Shown piece by piece: positions 36,176 through 47,812 of a stretch of 64,000 nt of DNA. The notes below the pieces were generated by a model. It saw only the letters and a program-made list of their open reading frames with translations. It ran no database searches and was not told the DNA's origin. A program made the position numbers and the translations under genes. This DNA comes from Clusia tigrina (Eukaryota > Arthropoda > Insecta > Diptera > Clusiidae): the NCBI GenBank assembly GCA_920105625.2, contig OV050030.1, positions 428,574,240 to 428,638,239 on the forward strand, given 5' to 3'. How positions within the stretch are numbered: position 1 is the stretch's first letter; each line of letters begins with the position of its first letter.

Positions 36176-36536
36176 ATTCTTCAAAAGTCCGCAAGATCAT
36201 AATCCTCACCCTTGGTGCGGTCAAAGCTTGTATGGGACTGTATTCGGAAGATGAACTCCCTAGGCAGTATGAACAAGTTATCTCTATTGTGGCTACCAGG
36301 CCACATAGGAGTAGAGGGAAATGAGAAGCCTGATAGCTTAGCTAGAAAGGCTGCGGCTCTTCTCCTTTCAAGGGCCTTGAACCCTTCTGTGGATTATCAT
36401 CCAGTACCATTGGCGGTCTGAAGAAGTGCACATTTGCAAAAATAAGTCAAACCTAGAAAACTCTTCCGGGATTAAGACAGTCCAAAGCTCTTCTGGGATA
36501 TTTTAATCCTAAAAGAGCTAAGGAGTTAATAAATAT
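36176..36536 (+). mobile_element. RNase H-type LINE fragment
   Basis: Reads WDCIRKMNSLGSMNKLSLLW, LPGHIGVEGNEKPDSLARKA and, frame-shifted, GLEPFCGL, YFNPKRAKELINM. This is the last RNase H motif and what follows it. It ends abruptly at 36536, where Jockey RT begins. Confidence 0.65.
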
Positions 36537-37440
36537 GCTTTTCAGGTGTTTTCCTAATACTCACCAACAGGTAAAGTTCAGTTTTAAAGAATTGGCTCTT
36601 GCCATAAAAACAAACTGTAAAGCGAGCAAGACTCCTGGCTACGACATGATAACGTCAGAGATGATAGCTCAATTACCAAAATGCGCAATCAGGTTAATTC
36701 TAAACTGGTTCACTTCAGTTCTTCGAGTAGGATACTTCCCAAAACTTTGGAAATTGTCAGTAATAAAAATGATTTGCAAGCTGGGTAAAGAGCCCACCTA
36801 TCCTTCTTCATACAGACCTATCAGCCTATTGTCTTTACTTCCCAAGCTATTTGAAAAAGTATTTTTGAACAAAATGCAGCCCAAGTCACGAGTTTGGCTT
36901 TCGGAGTAAACATGGAACAATTGAGCAAGTGCACCGAATCACCAAAGAAATACGCAATGCCTTTGAGTCTAAGCAGTTCTGTTCTGCTATATTCTTAGAC
37001 GTGACGCAGGCATTCGATAAGGTTTGGCATGACGGACATGAGTCTGTTTCAACTTGTACATGAGTACAAGTTGAAACAAAATCTTCCTGTAGAATTTCAC
37101 ACTACTCTTGAATCATACATTAGAGATAGAAAATGTCTAGTGAAGTGCGATGAGTCCATATCGAACATATACAGCATCGAATCTGGTGTACTCCAAATGT
37201 TCTCGGGCCTGTCTTGTCTCTTTTGTTTACGCCAGATATACCGACAGATGGAAAAAGTAAAGTCTGAACTTTTGCTGAAGACACTGCTGTACTATTGCTC
37301 CCACTCAGAAGCAGATGCCACATCAGTTAGCCTAAATCGACAGTTGCTAAAGTTTGAAACCTGGCTTTGTATCTGGCGCATAAGAGTAAACGAAACGAAA
37401 AGCAACATTCTGCTGGCATCAATACGAGCATAGGCAGGCT
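36537..37440 (+). mobile_element. Jockey-type LINE, RT fragment
   Basis: Reads FSFKELALAIKTN, KTPGYDMITSEMIAQLPK, GYFPKLWKLSVIKMICKLGK, SSYRPISLLSLLPKLFEKVF (to about 36865), then, frame-shifted, EFGFRSKHGTIEQVHR and AIFLDVTQAFDKVWHDG (about 36990-37033), LPVEFHTTLESYIRDRKCLV, and further decayed text. A 32-bp inverted duplication at 37046-37077 interrupts it. The YADD box is not readable. Dead copy. Confidence 0.8.
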
Positions 37441-39179
37441 AATTTTAATTTTAGATCCGAAAGTTCCTTATATCAAAAGTGGGCGTGTCTTTTCCCTGAT
37501 CAACCCCATTTGTTGCAGATAGCTTTATAATGTACACATGTTCCTTTCCACAAAATTTCGTCCGTAAATTAAGTTATGAATATATGTTAACAGTCGGCGT
37601 GGCAATTAATATTTACCACCCACTTTTTGCACAGTCTTTAGTAGGACCCACATTTCCATATCTGCCAAATAACATCACGTTTCCGTCAATTGGACCGAAG
37701 TTATAGTCATTTTAAAAAAGGTGACAAAAGTTCCTTATATGAGAGGTAGGCGTGGTCTTTATCCAAATCGGCCCATATATCAATCTGGTTCAGTACCTTT
37801 GTCCAGACTACACTTTTGCAAAATTTCATTAAGATAGCTCTAACGGTGTAGAGAAAAAGTGGCCACACACGGACGGAGGGACGGACAAAATAAAAATTGC
37901 TTAGAAAGTGATTCTGATCATATCTGTATATGTCCATACCTACCACGCCTCCTTCTTGAAATTGCAACCCCTCTCAAAAGCACAAAATTTTACTTTACTT
38001 TTATAAAGGTAAAGGGTATAAAAAAAAAACTAAAAACTAAACTAACAGACGAGACAAAGCACAAAGTAACTGCCAGTATGACGTCACAATACAAGCGCGT
38101 AAGTTTGCCACGGACCTTACATTGCATCACACCGCTAATCATAGTGACACCCACCATGGAAAGTGCCGCTGCACACACGACAAAAAATTGCGTGCCAATT
38201 TCGAATTTGTGGACGAATGAAATAGAAACTTCTTTTATTGTTCGATCTTATAAATTTTAAGCGGGCCATTTACTATAATTCGTCTGTTGGCCGCGGTCTG
38301 AGCTGCACCATGCCCCTCACGGTGTGTGCCTGCAGGTAGTGGCAAGCGACAGTTCGTGATCTGATATACCGCCACTCATTAATCACATGAAAATCGTCTG
38401 TGTAGGGACCGCTTTTCCGAATTGCTGGTGGCAGCCTATTCAGAAATTTTGAGTGTGCAGAGTTCAGGTCGATCCTTTACAAGAATAGAAAGTGAAAAAT
38501 TCGTCTCAAAAGACGCTGTGCATTATATTTCCTACTTTCGTTAAAAACCGATAAAAAACGGCTTTGGAAGAAGAATTCTCGAAATTTACAAGAGTTTTGG
38601 TGAAGGAGAGGACACAAAAATATACTCATATTGCCGCATTTAGGGTACTTCAACAAATCGTCTATTAATTTTGTGCTTATATTCGAATCACTTCATTTTC
38701 TTTTATATACGAGTACCTATGTATATAACTTTTGTACAGGATGGTAAGTATATACACATGTAGGTAGGCAAGCAGATAATTGATAGGGTATGTAGAGAAG
38801 GTCATATTAGTTTAGTGCTAGAATCAAGATGATGGTAGGTATTTACTTCAATAATAAATTAAAGTCATCCGGTGAAACAGATTCGCTTCAAACACACGAG
38901 AGATTTTCCATTTTCCATATACAAGTACATAAGTAGTTATATTATGTGCTGCGATAATCGCTTCAATTGGATTTATTTACTTATATAATATATAGGTATG
39001 AATGAATCGTATTTCATCAAAATATTGAAACTTTCTGCAAGTTGCTCACATTTCTGTGAATATGGAAAAGCAACAAAAATTATCTTGTGGAATTTGGAGC
39101 ATCCCACTTGTGGGGAATTATGGTAGAAGAAACTATTGGAGTCGGAGTATTAGCTTTACTTGGGGTTAAGTAATCGTCT
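37441..39179. other. Intergenic with degenerate repeat-like DNA
   Basis: 37490-37900 contains two loosely similar units (GTTCCTTATAT...AGGCGTGGTCTTT..CC) and a GGACGGAGGGACGGAC stretch at 37871-37886, in the style of old interspersed repeats. I cannot assign a family. 38270-38480 is GC-richer without a readable gene. The rest is AT-rich. Confidence 0.4.
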
Positions 39180-40985
39180 GGTGTGACCTGATGGGGAATT
39201 TGGTTAGTCACAGAGTCCGGTTATGCGATAATACGAGTGGTGCACGAGGGACATCCAATCGTCATTCTCTGCCGTGGCCAGGACAGTCAGTGCGTGATCA
39301 GGAATCACACCCTGTTAGAGGTAGCCCTGCTGCGGAGTCTGCAATAGCGAGTCCGCAAACTGAATACTGAGGATGTAGACGGGGAGGTCAATTAGCTTTC
39401 CACTTTAAGCTCGGGGTGGTATTCGACCCGTGCTCTTGAGGGGTTGCAAGCAGGGCTGGATTTGCCGTGCTATATTTGAGCGGAGGGGCCTCGACACTGG
39501 GTAGTATAAACACCGAATCGGGGTATTATAAACACCGAATCAGGGTATTATAAACACCGAATCAGGGTATTATAAACACCGAATCAGGGTATTATAAATA
39601 CCGAATCGGGGTATTATAAACACCGAATCAGGGTATTATAAACACCGAATCAGGGTATTATAAACACCGAATCAGGGTATTATAAACACCGAATCAGGGT
39701 ATTATAAACACCGAATCAGGGTAGTATAAACACCGAATCGGGGTAATATAAACACCTTACCTTGACAGAAGGTTTTTGCAGACTACTTTGTCGCGCCCAA
39801 TTTCAAGGGGAAGCCGACGATCGGTGCGAAGGCGGTGGAGCAGCTTAAAATAATGAGGTCTCAGGAAGAAAACCATGAGAAATACGTTAAGCGGGTGAAG
39901 GAAGCCAGAGGCCCCCAAGCACGAAACCACATACTACGGCTGATGAGGTCCGCCGTTTCAGTGAGATGGCTCGATACCACCTCTGAATGGCTCTGTCGGA
40001 CGACAAAAACATCCCTGGCTGTAAGATTAGCGACTAATAGGATAAAATCGCGGCTAAGTTTCCGACCTGGTGTTGGATAGACTTCGATCCAAAAGGGAGC
40101 ATATTCCCCCAGAGGCCATTCGGGTGATCAGGAGGCCTCAAGTGCATTCTTTGTTGAAAGCATTTCAGCGATCTGTGAAGCCTGGGAAGGTCTGAAGACC
40201 GGCACCAGCCAGCGAGATACCCCAGATATTTTGGGCGCACATCTGGCTATCTAAGTAACAAACTTCCCGCGGCAAGATATTCGAGACGCTCTCAATGTAG
40301 AAATTCGAGATTCCAATGGACAGCTGTGCCATCATTAAGGTACAGCAACCGTCCAGGACGAGCCAAACTGTCGTGATTTTGATCAACCCAAAGAGCGTTA
40401 ATATCATTGTGAGAGGAATACACAGACTATGGTAGCCGGAAGCCAAAGATCCGGGTCTGGACAATGGACCAGCCAGATGGACAAAGGGGGAACTAACCCA
40501 GACGAGGGAGAAGATACGGTAAAATTGGTAGACGACCTCGCGATAGAGCATGCGTGAAAACCAAAGGATGCATAGAGTCCTATAGGTCAACTTGAAGCAG
40601 TCAAGGTGTGCTTCATACAGCCCGCCCATCCTACTCAATGAGGTGCATATCAACCTGTGTATCCTCCAGGAGCCATGGGCGAGAATATCGGAAATGTGCA
40701 ATATTTTTTATAAGGTCTCGGCAGAGTTAGCAGGGTAGCAGACCGTAGTGTGGATGCCGGACGTACGCAGTCGCTCACAGATCATTGCATCAGCATATCT
40801 GTCCCATGATACGCAAGCAAAGTCAGGGTGGGGCAGCGCTTAGTGGAAGCCAGTAAGACCAAGACTGACCTGATCCTAGGCTGTGATGCCAACGCCAGGC
40901 ACTCGCTGTGGGGCAATACAGAAACTAATGAGCAGGAGTACAGTTAACGAGGCAGCAACAGTATGTGCCTTTGTACTGAAATCCG
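39180..40985 (+). mobile_element. R1-like LINE, 5' part (leader, tandem repeats, endonuclease)
   Basis: The 3' part (about 40582-40985) reads VNLKQSRCASYSP, then INLCILQEPWARI (the QEPW motif that opens the endonuclease domain), ASAYLSHDTQ, and TDLILGCDANARHSLWGNTE (about 40872-40930, the CDANAHH-like catalytic block). These are apurinic-type endonuclease motifs of R1-related LINEs. The frame changes several times. Upstream, 39760-40580 may be ORF1, but no zinc knuckle is recognisable. 39180-39756 could be the 5' leader with tandem repeats. The endonuclease call is sound; including the upstream part is inference. Confidence 0.6.
39499..39756. repeat. 22-bp tandem repeat, 11.7 copies
   Basis: The unit GGGTATTATAAACACCGAAT plus CA/CG repeats 11 times without gaps, and a twelfth is cut after 16 bp. 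Differences are limited to A/G at the unit end, ATT/AGT/AAT, and one C-to-T. There are no spacers. It lies between GC-richer DNA and the LINE body. Confidence 0.97.
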
Positions 40986-43900
40986 GGACTGTCAGCCGCA
41001 GCTATCTGGCCACCATTAGCTTTACTTCCTTACTTACTTTACGGTTTTAGTCCATTTGAATACAATTTTTTCATTATTTGGCTTTTTGAACTGAGCGACT
41101 CCGAAAGCTCATGTCTTCAATATCAGGACACATGAGAGTTTGGTTGATTTTAGAGCGGTATCAAATTTGCAGCATAACACAATTCCTGCTTTGATTGAAA
41201 ATCGTAAATGTGAGTATCGGTCTAAGCCAGATTTTAGTTCCAAATTTGAGCAGCTCTCACATTCTTATACACTCCATTAGGGGCAAAGGCAGCGAGGGAA
41301 GAGGACAGAAATATTTAATTTACCATAAAAATTCCACCGTCTTTGGGGGAACTATACATGCCAGTGTGAGGTAAGTAGTCAGCCTCGTGCATTTGTTGTT
41401 GTTCTGTATCGAATATTGTGCATGGGGAAGAGAAAACATACTTTCAACCATATTACGACAGGAAATGCACACACGCACACACACCAGACTTATTTGTATG
41501 TACGTATGCATATCCTCTAATACAGAAATGAAAACTGGTTACCAAATCCCAGATAATATCCTGAGGAAACATACTTTAACTGAATTCTTTTGATTTTTGG
41601 TTGATGCGACTACCAACATCAGGACTTGCAACAGATTTGCGTACAGTTCAAGAGGCTTGCATTCCAGAGCATCAATAAAGGAAGTCTTACAGAAGTTGTT
41701 TTACTTTAATTCGATTTCTACGACGGCGTTTCAAAAATAGTAGGAGCACTGGAAAATCTCTTTTATAGTGGAGGTGTTTTTAAGGGTGTTGTTTTATCAT
41801 TAAGAACCCGTATATGTATCTTGAGTTTTTTTTAACCATATCATCATGGGGAAAACTTCCTACGTTGCCCAATAACGTTGGACGACAAAGACTGAGAATA
41901 AACTATCCAGCAGACACCCTCGAAGAGAATGCTAGAAAATTGTGTCGTATTTGGATGAAGTCACAAATGCTCTGATAGCAAGGTTTACAACTTTTAGATA
42001 GTTATTTAAAGGCTTTAATGCTATTATTGTCGAAATATGTATGTAAATTTTAAAATTGTAATATATGTAATATATACATACTCGTATATCTATCTACTCG
42101 TAATTTTATGAAGAATGCTCGGAGATGGAAATTTGGGAATGTTTGTGCATGTTTTCAAATATTTTAGTCTCGTCATTCATTGCACTATTTTGGTTTAAAT
42201 ATCCAATTCCACCACGCAACGAATACGGACTTCCCTATCATAGTTCAGATTTGGAAATTGCCACCAAAGAAGAACTTTCGAACCTCTGAAAGTGTCTTCT
42301 AATCACCCAAATTCAGAAGCTATTTTTTCGTTTTTCGGACAAACTAGTCATGTACATACATACATATGTACATATGTATATACTTAGATAGGTTTAGCGG
42401 CAGCCAGAAGGGCCCACTTAGGCCATAATCGACCCTTTACTAGTCATACACAGCACTCAGATCACAAGACATCCATTGCACTATATTTGACGTTCCATTT
42501 TTATTTTTCTGGGTATCTTCCTGCCAACCCTTAGAATATCCTGGAGCAGCTACTTGTTCCATTAAGTCCCAATCAATACTTCGACGCAAATTACTGTTTC
42601 CAGAAAAAGAAGTGTTTTTGAAATTTAATAAAGTTTTGTTTTTATTTGCTGAAATTGGCTTCAAGCTGTCTTCTCTTTTATTTCACATTCATTTTTTACA
42701 TTATGCTATAACAAAAACGTATAAAAACTTAAACGTACCCTAAAGTAATTCAAACCGCAGCAATTTTACAATAAAAAATCAACTTTGCTGTATTCCATAT
42801 AAACAAGGTAAACAGAATTGAATTATATTCCAAAAGAGATACAGAGGCAGAGAGAGAGAGAGAGAGGGAGTGAAAACTTAAATTATAAATCATAAAAACA
42901 AAATGGAAGGAGTATGCAAACAAAATAGTAAAAAGATATAACAGATATTTTTAAATTTAGAATTTACCTAAAATGGTCTTCGTTTTTAATTTTCTTTTTT
43001 TATTTTCAAGAACTGATTATGTTAGTAAACTTAATTAATGCTGTTTTTTTAAATGTTTTATATCACAATAGAAAAGAATTCGTGTTCTCCTTTTGTTCTT
43101 TCTGCGTTCCTCCTTAAACTAAACACAAATTTACATACATAATACAAATTTAATACATTCCATCACTCTGCAGCAAAACAAGGTGACATACGCATTCGTT
43201 CTTACTCTCATAGAATTTGCCGTTACCGCTGAGCTCCTGGCTCGATCGTCGAGTATACGTGCTCTTCTATACACATACATATGTACATATGCATACAATG
43301 TGTACTTATGTATACTTGGATGTGGCCATTGGAGATGTTACTTTTAAGCGAGTACCTGATTTCACTTTAAACTCTTAACGTTAAATTGACTAAAGGAAGT
43401 TTGAAATAAATGTGAACTTTTTAATGAATTATACAGTAAGTTAAATCTCAAATTGGAAATATGTACATATTTTCCACTGAATTTGTTTAAAATTAATAAC
43501 ATAAGAAACGCCGCGTTAGACTAATAATCAACACATGAAGCGAGTCGACGACGCTGCCGTTGCCGCTGCCGCTGCGCAGTAAACAAACGTCAATTTATGT
43601 TTGGCTGTGCTCAGATTGTGGCTGAGAGAATGCTGTGCAGGCCGCTCGCTCGACACATGCATCGTTGTGTATCAGTGCATGCATATACATTCATACACCC
43701 CAACATAGTAAATACTACACAGGTATGTGTAGAAAACGCGTTTGTACATGAAAGGTCTGTTTTCAGTGTTCGTTAACCATGTATGCGTATTCACATTTAT
43801 TGGGCACGGCGCGTATATTTATGGCAAATGAAAGCTATATGGAGTTTATATGTTTTTTGTTCGTTTGTTGTTTGTTTCGTACAATGTGTGTTCGAGTTTG

Positions 43901-44593
43901 TTCGTGTATGCGTGCGTCTACATAAATGTATATATATTCATATACATATATATATGCATAGTATATAAAATGAGTTTATGTCTGAATTACATGGGATAGG
44001 GTCCCGCTGTCAGTTTGCTCCATTACATTGCACACAGGTAAATTACTTGGAATGAATTAAGTGAGTGGACGACAATAAATTTAGAAGCCTTTCGACCCTT
44101 AGCTCAATTCTTTCAGATCTCTGAATTTCCGTGTTTAGGAGAAGTCTCGGGTCCTGGTTTCAAGTCGTTCAAAATATGCTGTCTAATCTGTCTCTTTAAC
44201 TTTAACGCTCATATCGGCATTTTGATTTCTGGGTGGTTACACGTAGAATAGTTTGAGCGCTCATCAAAAAAAGAAAATTTGTACATGGGCGCCCAAGGAA
44301 CCGCATTTGATTGCTTGCTAGCGGCGCAGAACTAGATCAAAAAAATGGCCAAAGTTTGAATGTTCTGTTGTGGACTTTGCTGCGGTGATTGTTCGCTCGC
44401 TCCACATTCAATTTCGTTACTTCTGGGAAAGCATCAACAATTTTGAATGCCAGCGTTCGTTTGATTGACGTGTAACCATCCACAAAGCCTTCGTGTTGTG
44501 CTTCTGCTTTTGATCTTCTCGTCTGCGCAGCAACTTTTGCCTTGGCGTATATTCGAGCTTTCCTTTTCCTTGTGCAAATTTCTGTTGAACGCA
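40986..44593. other. Intergenic downstream of Ppa
   Basis: No gene recognised. It holds a LINE 3'-end-like block (42395-42440), a (GA)n tract (42846-42867), ACATATGTA tracts (42353-42380, 43268-43295 and 43925-43960) and a GCCGCTGCC-rich stretch (43548-43578). The part next to 44594 should include the Ppa 3' UTR. Confidence 0.5.
42395..42440 (-). repeat. LINE 3'-end-like block
   Basis: GGCCCACTTAGGCCATAATC resembles the block at 34045-34064. Only the short end is recognisable. Confidence 0.4.
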
Positions 44594-46117
44594 TCATCTT
44601 ACTAGCCACAAACCAAGATTAAGTCTTACGAGCTTCGGCAATTTCATGATGATTTTAATTCCATCTGGCGAGAGTTGCGTACAGCCGTACAAATCAATAG
44701 TCTTCAAGTTTGTGAGATCCTCGGCTAGTGTCTGCAGCCCCTTGTCCGTGATGCGACTGCACTGTCCGATGTTAAGATTTTCTAGCTCGTGCAAAGTTTT
44801 GGCAATCTTGAGCATTCCTTGATCGGTAATTTGGCACTGGTTTAAGCTCAGTGATTTCAGCCGATATAGTCCTTGCGATATGTGACAAAGCGCTTGATCA
44901 CTGATCTTGTCGCAGAAGCTGACGTCAAGAGAGGTAATGCCATTGCTTCCCTCGGTGAGGTAAGCCATACCGATGTCGGAGATATTGTCACAGGAACGTA
45001 AATTTAGCTGTTCAAGTTTGGGCATTCGCGCCAAGTGCTTGAGCCCGCTATCCGTGATAGACACGCAGAAACTGAGATTGATGGACTTCAAAGACGTAAG
45101 GCCTTGGATATGGCCGAGGGCCTCGTCAGTCAATCGTTGACAATCTTGCAATCCCAAGAACTCTAGCTGAAGATTACCCTCTGCCGTTTCTTTGCTGAGG
45201 CCAGCCAAATGGCCAATGCCTTGGTCACTGATATGCCAACAAGATCGTAAATTGAGGTGTTTTAATTTCTTTAGACCCCACGCGATCAAAAGAAGTCCCG
45301 TGTTAGTAATGTTGCAGCAGCCTCCCAGTTCAAGAGTTTCTACATTTTTCAGATGTTGCGCAATCCGACCCAAACTGGTATCAGTGATCTGCTTGCATAA
45401 CGACAGATCCAGCGTCCGGAGATTTGGCAAGTCAACGGAAAAGGCGTGTCCTAAATTTACATCAGCAACATTGAAACACCCGCTGAGGTTTAACGACAGA
45501 AGGAACGGCACACCTAATACTAGGTCTTTGAGCGACCGTCTCAATGACAATATTTGTACCTTCTTGATTCCGCGCTGAACCAGTGAATTGAAGAGACTAG
45601 GACTGGAACGCTTTAAATGTAGCTTCGCTTCCACACCCTTCCAAATGCTCTTCCCATAAGCGACATCTCGCCAAGTAGTACATACTTGCGCCGCCCGGCC
45701 CAAATCGCGCACAGAAAGCCTTTGGAAGATCATTTCGAGTATCTCGGGAAATAAATTACTAATGTGTGTGCCTTCGATTGGAGGCGGGCTTTCTGGAGGT
45801 TCTGGCCTGTGAGGAGTATGGTGATGGTGGTGACGATGATGTTGTGCAGCAGCTACTGCTGCTGCAGCGGCATGCTGCAGATACATCGTGGGGGACGTCT
45901 GCAGTTGAGGTCGATGATGCAGGGCATATGGGGTGAAACGGAGCAGATGTTGCGCGCGCTGCGTGAGACCAGGCAAGTCAGTCTGATGGTAAAGTTCATC
46001 CATACCCCAACCCAATGTGCCACCACCCCCACCGTGGTAGCTGGTAAATGCTGCGGCCGTCTGCAGCGAAATAGAAGTCTGATGGTAAAATGGAAGCATT
46101 TCTGTGTTCGTAGACAT
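44594..46117 (-). CDS. Ppa: Partner of paired (F-box/LRR protein, FBXL14 type)
   Basis: A 507-residue single-exon frame. I start it at ATG 46117 (context ATCAACAATG): the frame extends 31 codons upstream to 46210 but without an ATG, and reaches a stop at 46235-46237. Residues 1-118 are low-complexity (Gly run 30-34, Ala run 84-92, His run 94-101, Pro-rich 105-115). Residues about 120-165 are the F-box (SNLFPEILEMIFQRL...VCTTWRDVAYGKSIW), which binds Skp1. From about 185 to the end lie about 11 Cys-containing LRRs of the LCKQITDTSLGRIA type, which bind substrate. The family forms SCF E3 ubiquitin ligases; fly Ppa promotes destruction of the Paired transcription factor and of CENP-A. Neighbours are only repeats. 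A 5' non-coding exon is possible but not visible. Confidence 0.95.
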   Translation of the reverse strand: MSTNTEMLPFYHQTSISLQTAAAFTSYHGGGGGTLGWGMDELYHQTDLPGLTQRAQHLLRFTPYALHHRPQLQTSPTMYLQHAAAAAVAAAQHHRHHHHHTPHRPEPPESPPPIEGTHISNLFPEILEMIFQRLSVRDLGRAAQVCTTWRDVAYGKSIWKGVEAKLHLKRSSPSLFNSLVQRGIKKVQILSLRRSLKDLVLGVPFLLSLNLSGCFNVADVNLGHAFSVDLPNLRTLDLSLCKQITDTSLGRIAQHLKNVETLELGGCCNITNTGLLLIAWGLKKLKHLNLRSCWHISDQGIGHLAGLSKETAEGNLQLEFLGLQDCQRLTDEALGHIQGLTSLKSINLSFCVSITDSGLKHLARMPKLEQLNLRSCDNISDIGMAYLTEGSNGITSLDVSFCDKISDQALCHISQGLYRLKSLSLNQCQITDQGMLKIAKTLHELENLNIGQCSRITDKGLQTLAEDLTNLKTIDLYGCTQLSPDGIKIIMKLPKLVRLNLGLWLVR

Positions 46118-47297
46118 TGTTGATGGCGGAAGCGGCCGTGATTGCGGTTGCACAATTTCAATGGAGTTGAATTTATCCAATTTCGAAGTCTCCTGGACTA
46201 AGAAATGCACAGCATTTGCACAAATTTTGAGGAACTATTTGAACTCTTTCCACTAAATTCAGTTTTGCATTTTCACTATCGTTTTTAAATATTCCGTGTT
46301 TTCGAGATTGTGGATTGTTTACCGCAAAATATATTTCATAATTACAATTGTCGCTTTAATTTGTATATTATTATTTTGTTTCGTGAAGTGCAGTAACTTA
46401 CGAACGCTTCTTCCACGTAACCGACCGAGCAATATTACACCTATCACCAGCACTGCACAAACTAAACTACTAAACTGAATCCGGCGTTCGTTCTGCAGTA
46501 TTTCCTTCAATAAAAAAATGTTGCCCACATATACACATGTTAACAAACTGCTAAGGTCAGAGAGTATTTGAATCTGAGACAATCACTACCAATCTACGAG
46601 CGTATCTTGTATCTGTGTGTGCCTCTCATGCGGTGCGTATACAATAGCGGCATGCCGTGCGCTCGGTTATCTACCCGTCAGAATACAAACAGCAACTGAG
46701 AGAGCCAAAGTTTCCCAGTGGTGGCCAAGCAAAATAAATACAATAGGTACCAAGGTACATACAAAAGGTATTATTATCTGAGAGAGGGAAAATGAAAGCT
46801 GAGAACCGTCGTGTATTTAGTCATATTCACGGTCTTTACAAATGTTCTATAATGCGGGATAATATTGTTAGTGGAAGCTATTGAATTGTTTTGGGTGCTT
46901 AGTTGAACAGTTTACACTAGTTTTAATTTTGTTTGCATATTAGCATTTATTGAATCTTCTAACTAACAATAATTTGATAATGTTGTCGATAAATATTATG
47001 GAAATACAAACATTTAAGTTAATTTTTGTCAATAATCCAAATAATATATATTATCGAACTAATAAAATTATAACAATGAATAGTAGTAGTAAGTAATTAA
47101 TAATAAAAGTCATAGCTTAAAACTAAGAGGACGGCAACTTCATAATACTCCTTTTTATTTGCCTTCTTCTAGAAATAGGTTTCTTGCTAAAATATTGGGA
47201 TGCCAATTTTTAAAAAATAATTAAGTAAATAAATAAATATGGTATGTGTATGCTATAGTATTTAACATAATACAGGTAGAAATGAAAATTTAATATA
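46118..47297. other. Upstream region of Ppa
   Basis: Should contain the Ppa 5' UTR and promoter. CG-containing, less AT-rich DNA lies at 46590-46720 and a GAGAGAGGG stretch at 46782-46790. I cannot place a start site. Confidence 0.4.
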
Positions 47298-47300
47298 TTA

Positions 47301-47809
47301 CCCTACGTCTCCACGGGCAATTTTTGATGGCATTCAATTCGCAACTTCAACCAAATTGCCAATGGAGACAGCAAATTGCATCAAGTTGGCAATTTAAGGC
47401 TTGCAATATTTCAACCCATAAATTGCCAACATGCTGTGTCGCCATCAGTTGTCATTTTGTTCGTTTGACAGCCATTTTTCATTCTTTCGTGACACTCACA
47501 GTGGCAGCATCGACGAATATTTTACTTTTACCGCGTCTATTAAATCAATTTAAACGCTAAAATGGATGGAGACTGTAAAAAATGATTCATTCAGAATCTC
47601 GACTTCCTTCTTCTTTGCTCTTCATCGTATAAATCAAGCAATTCTTTTAATGAATCAAAAGCGTGGGCACAGCGTACTAGATTGCTTGACGACATTTTCA
47701 AAATGACGATAACATAACATGGCAATACCCACCATTAAAATACTGTCATCTTTTGCAATGAAATTTGACAGTTGTGATGCCATTAAAAATTGCCCGTGGA
47801 GACGTGGGG
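47301..47809. mobile_element. PIF/Harbinger-like MITE with transposase remnant
   Basis: TTA is duplicated at 47298-47300 and 47810-47812. The ends are inverted repeats of about 33 bp: CCCTACGTCTCCACGGGCAA on the left and CCCCACGTCTCCACGGGCAA on the right, continuing TTTTTRATGGCAT. There are only two differences. A 3-bp TTA target duplication is diagnostic of PIF/Harbinger elements. At 509 bp it cannot encode the enzyme, but a minus-strand start remains (47591-47695). Confidence 0.85.
47591..47695 (-). pseudogene. N-terminal remnant of an element-encoded protein
   Basis: 34 codons from ATG at 47695 to TGA at 47591-47593: MSSSNLVRCAHAFDSLKELL then an acidic/basic helix DLYDEEQRRRKSRF. It lies inside the MITE and looks like the start of a longer protein, plausibly the transposase, cut off by the deletion that made the element non-autonomous. 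The family assignment of the peptide rests on its position. Confidence 0.45.
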
Positions 47810-47812
47810 TTA

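Noticed and set aside
36176..37440. One LINE carrying RNase H before RT
   Set aside because: The RNase H piece ends abruptly at 36536 and Jockey RT begins. Jockey elements lack this RNase H, so two fragments are joined.
39499..39756. CRISPR-like array
   Set aside because: The 22-bp units are directly adjacent with no spacers, and the DNA is from an animal genome.
45192..46161. Open frames antisense to, or shifted within, Ppa
   Set aside because: They are shadows of the LRR and Ala/His-rich coding sequence, with no domain of their own.
46118..46210. Ppa start at 46210 (31 more residues)
   Set aside because: The codon there is GTG and an in-frame stop follows upstream. The first ATG, with a good start context, is at 46117.
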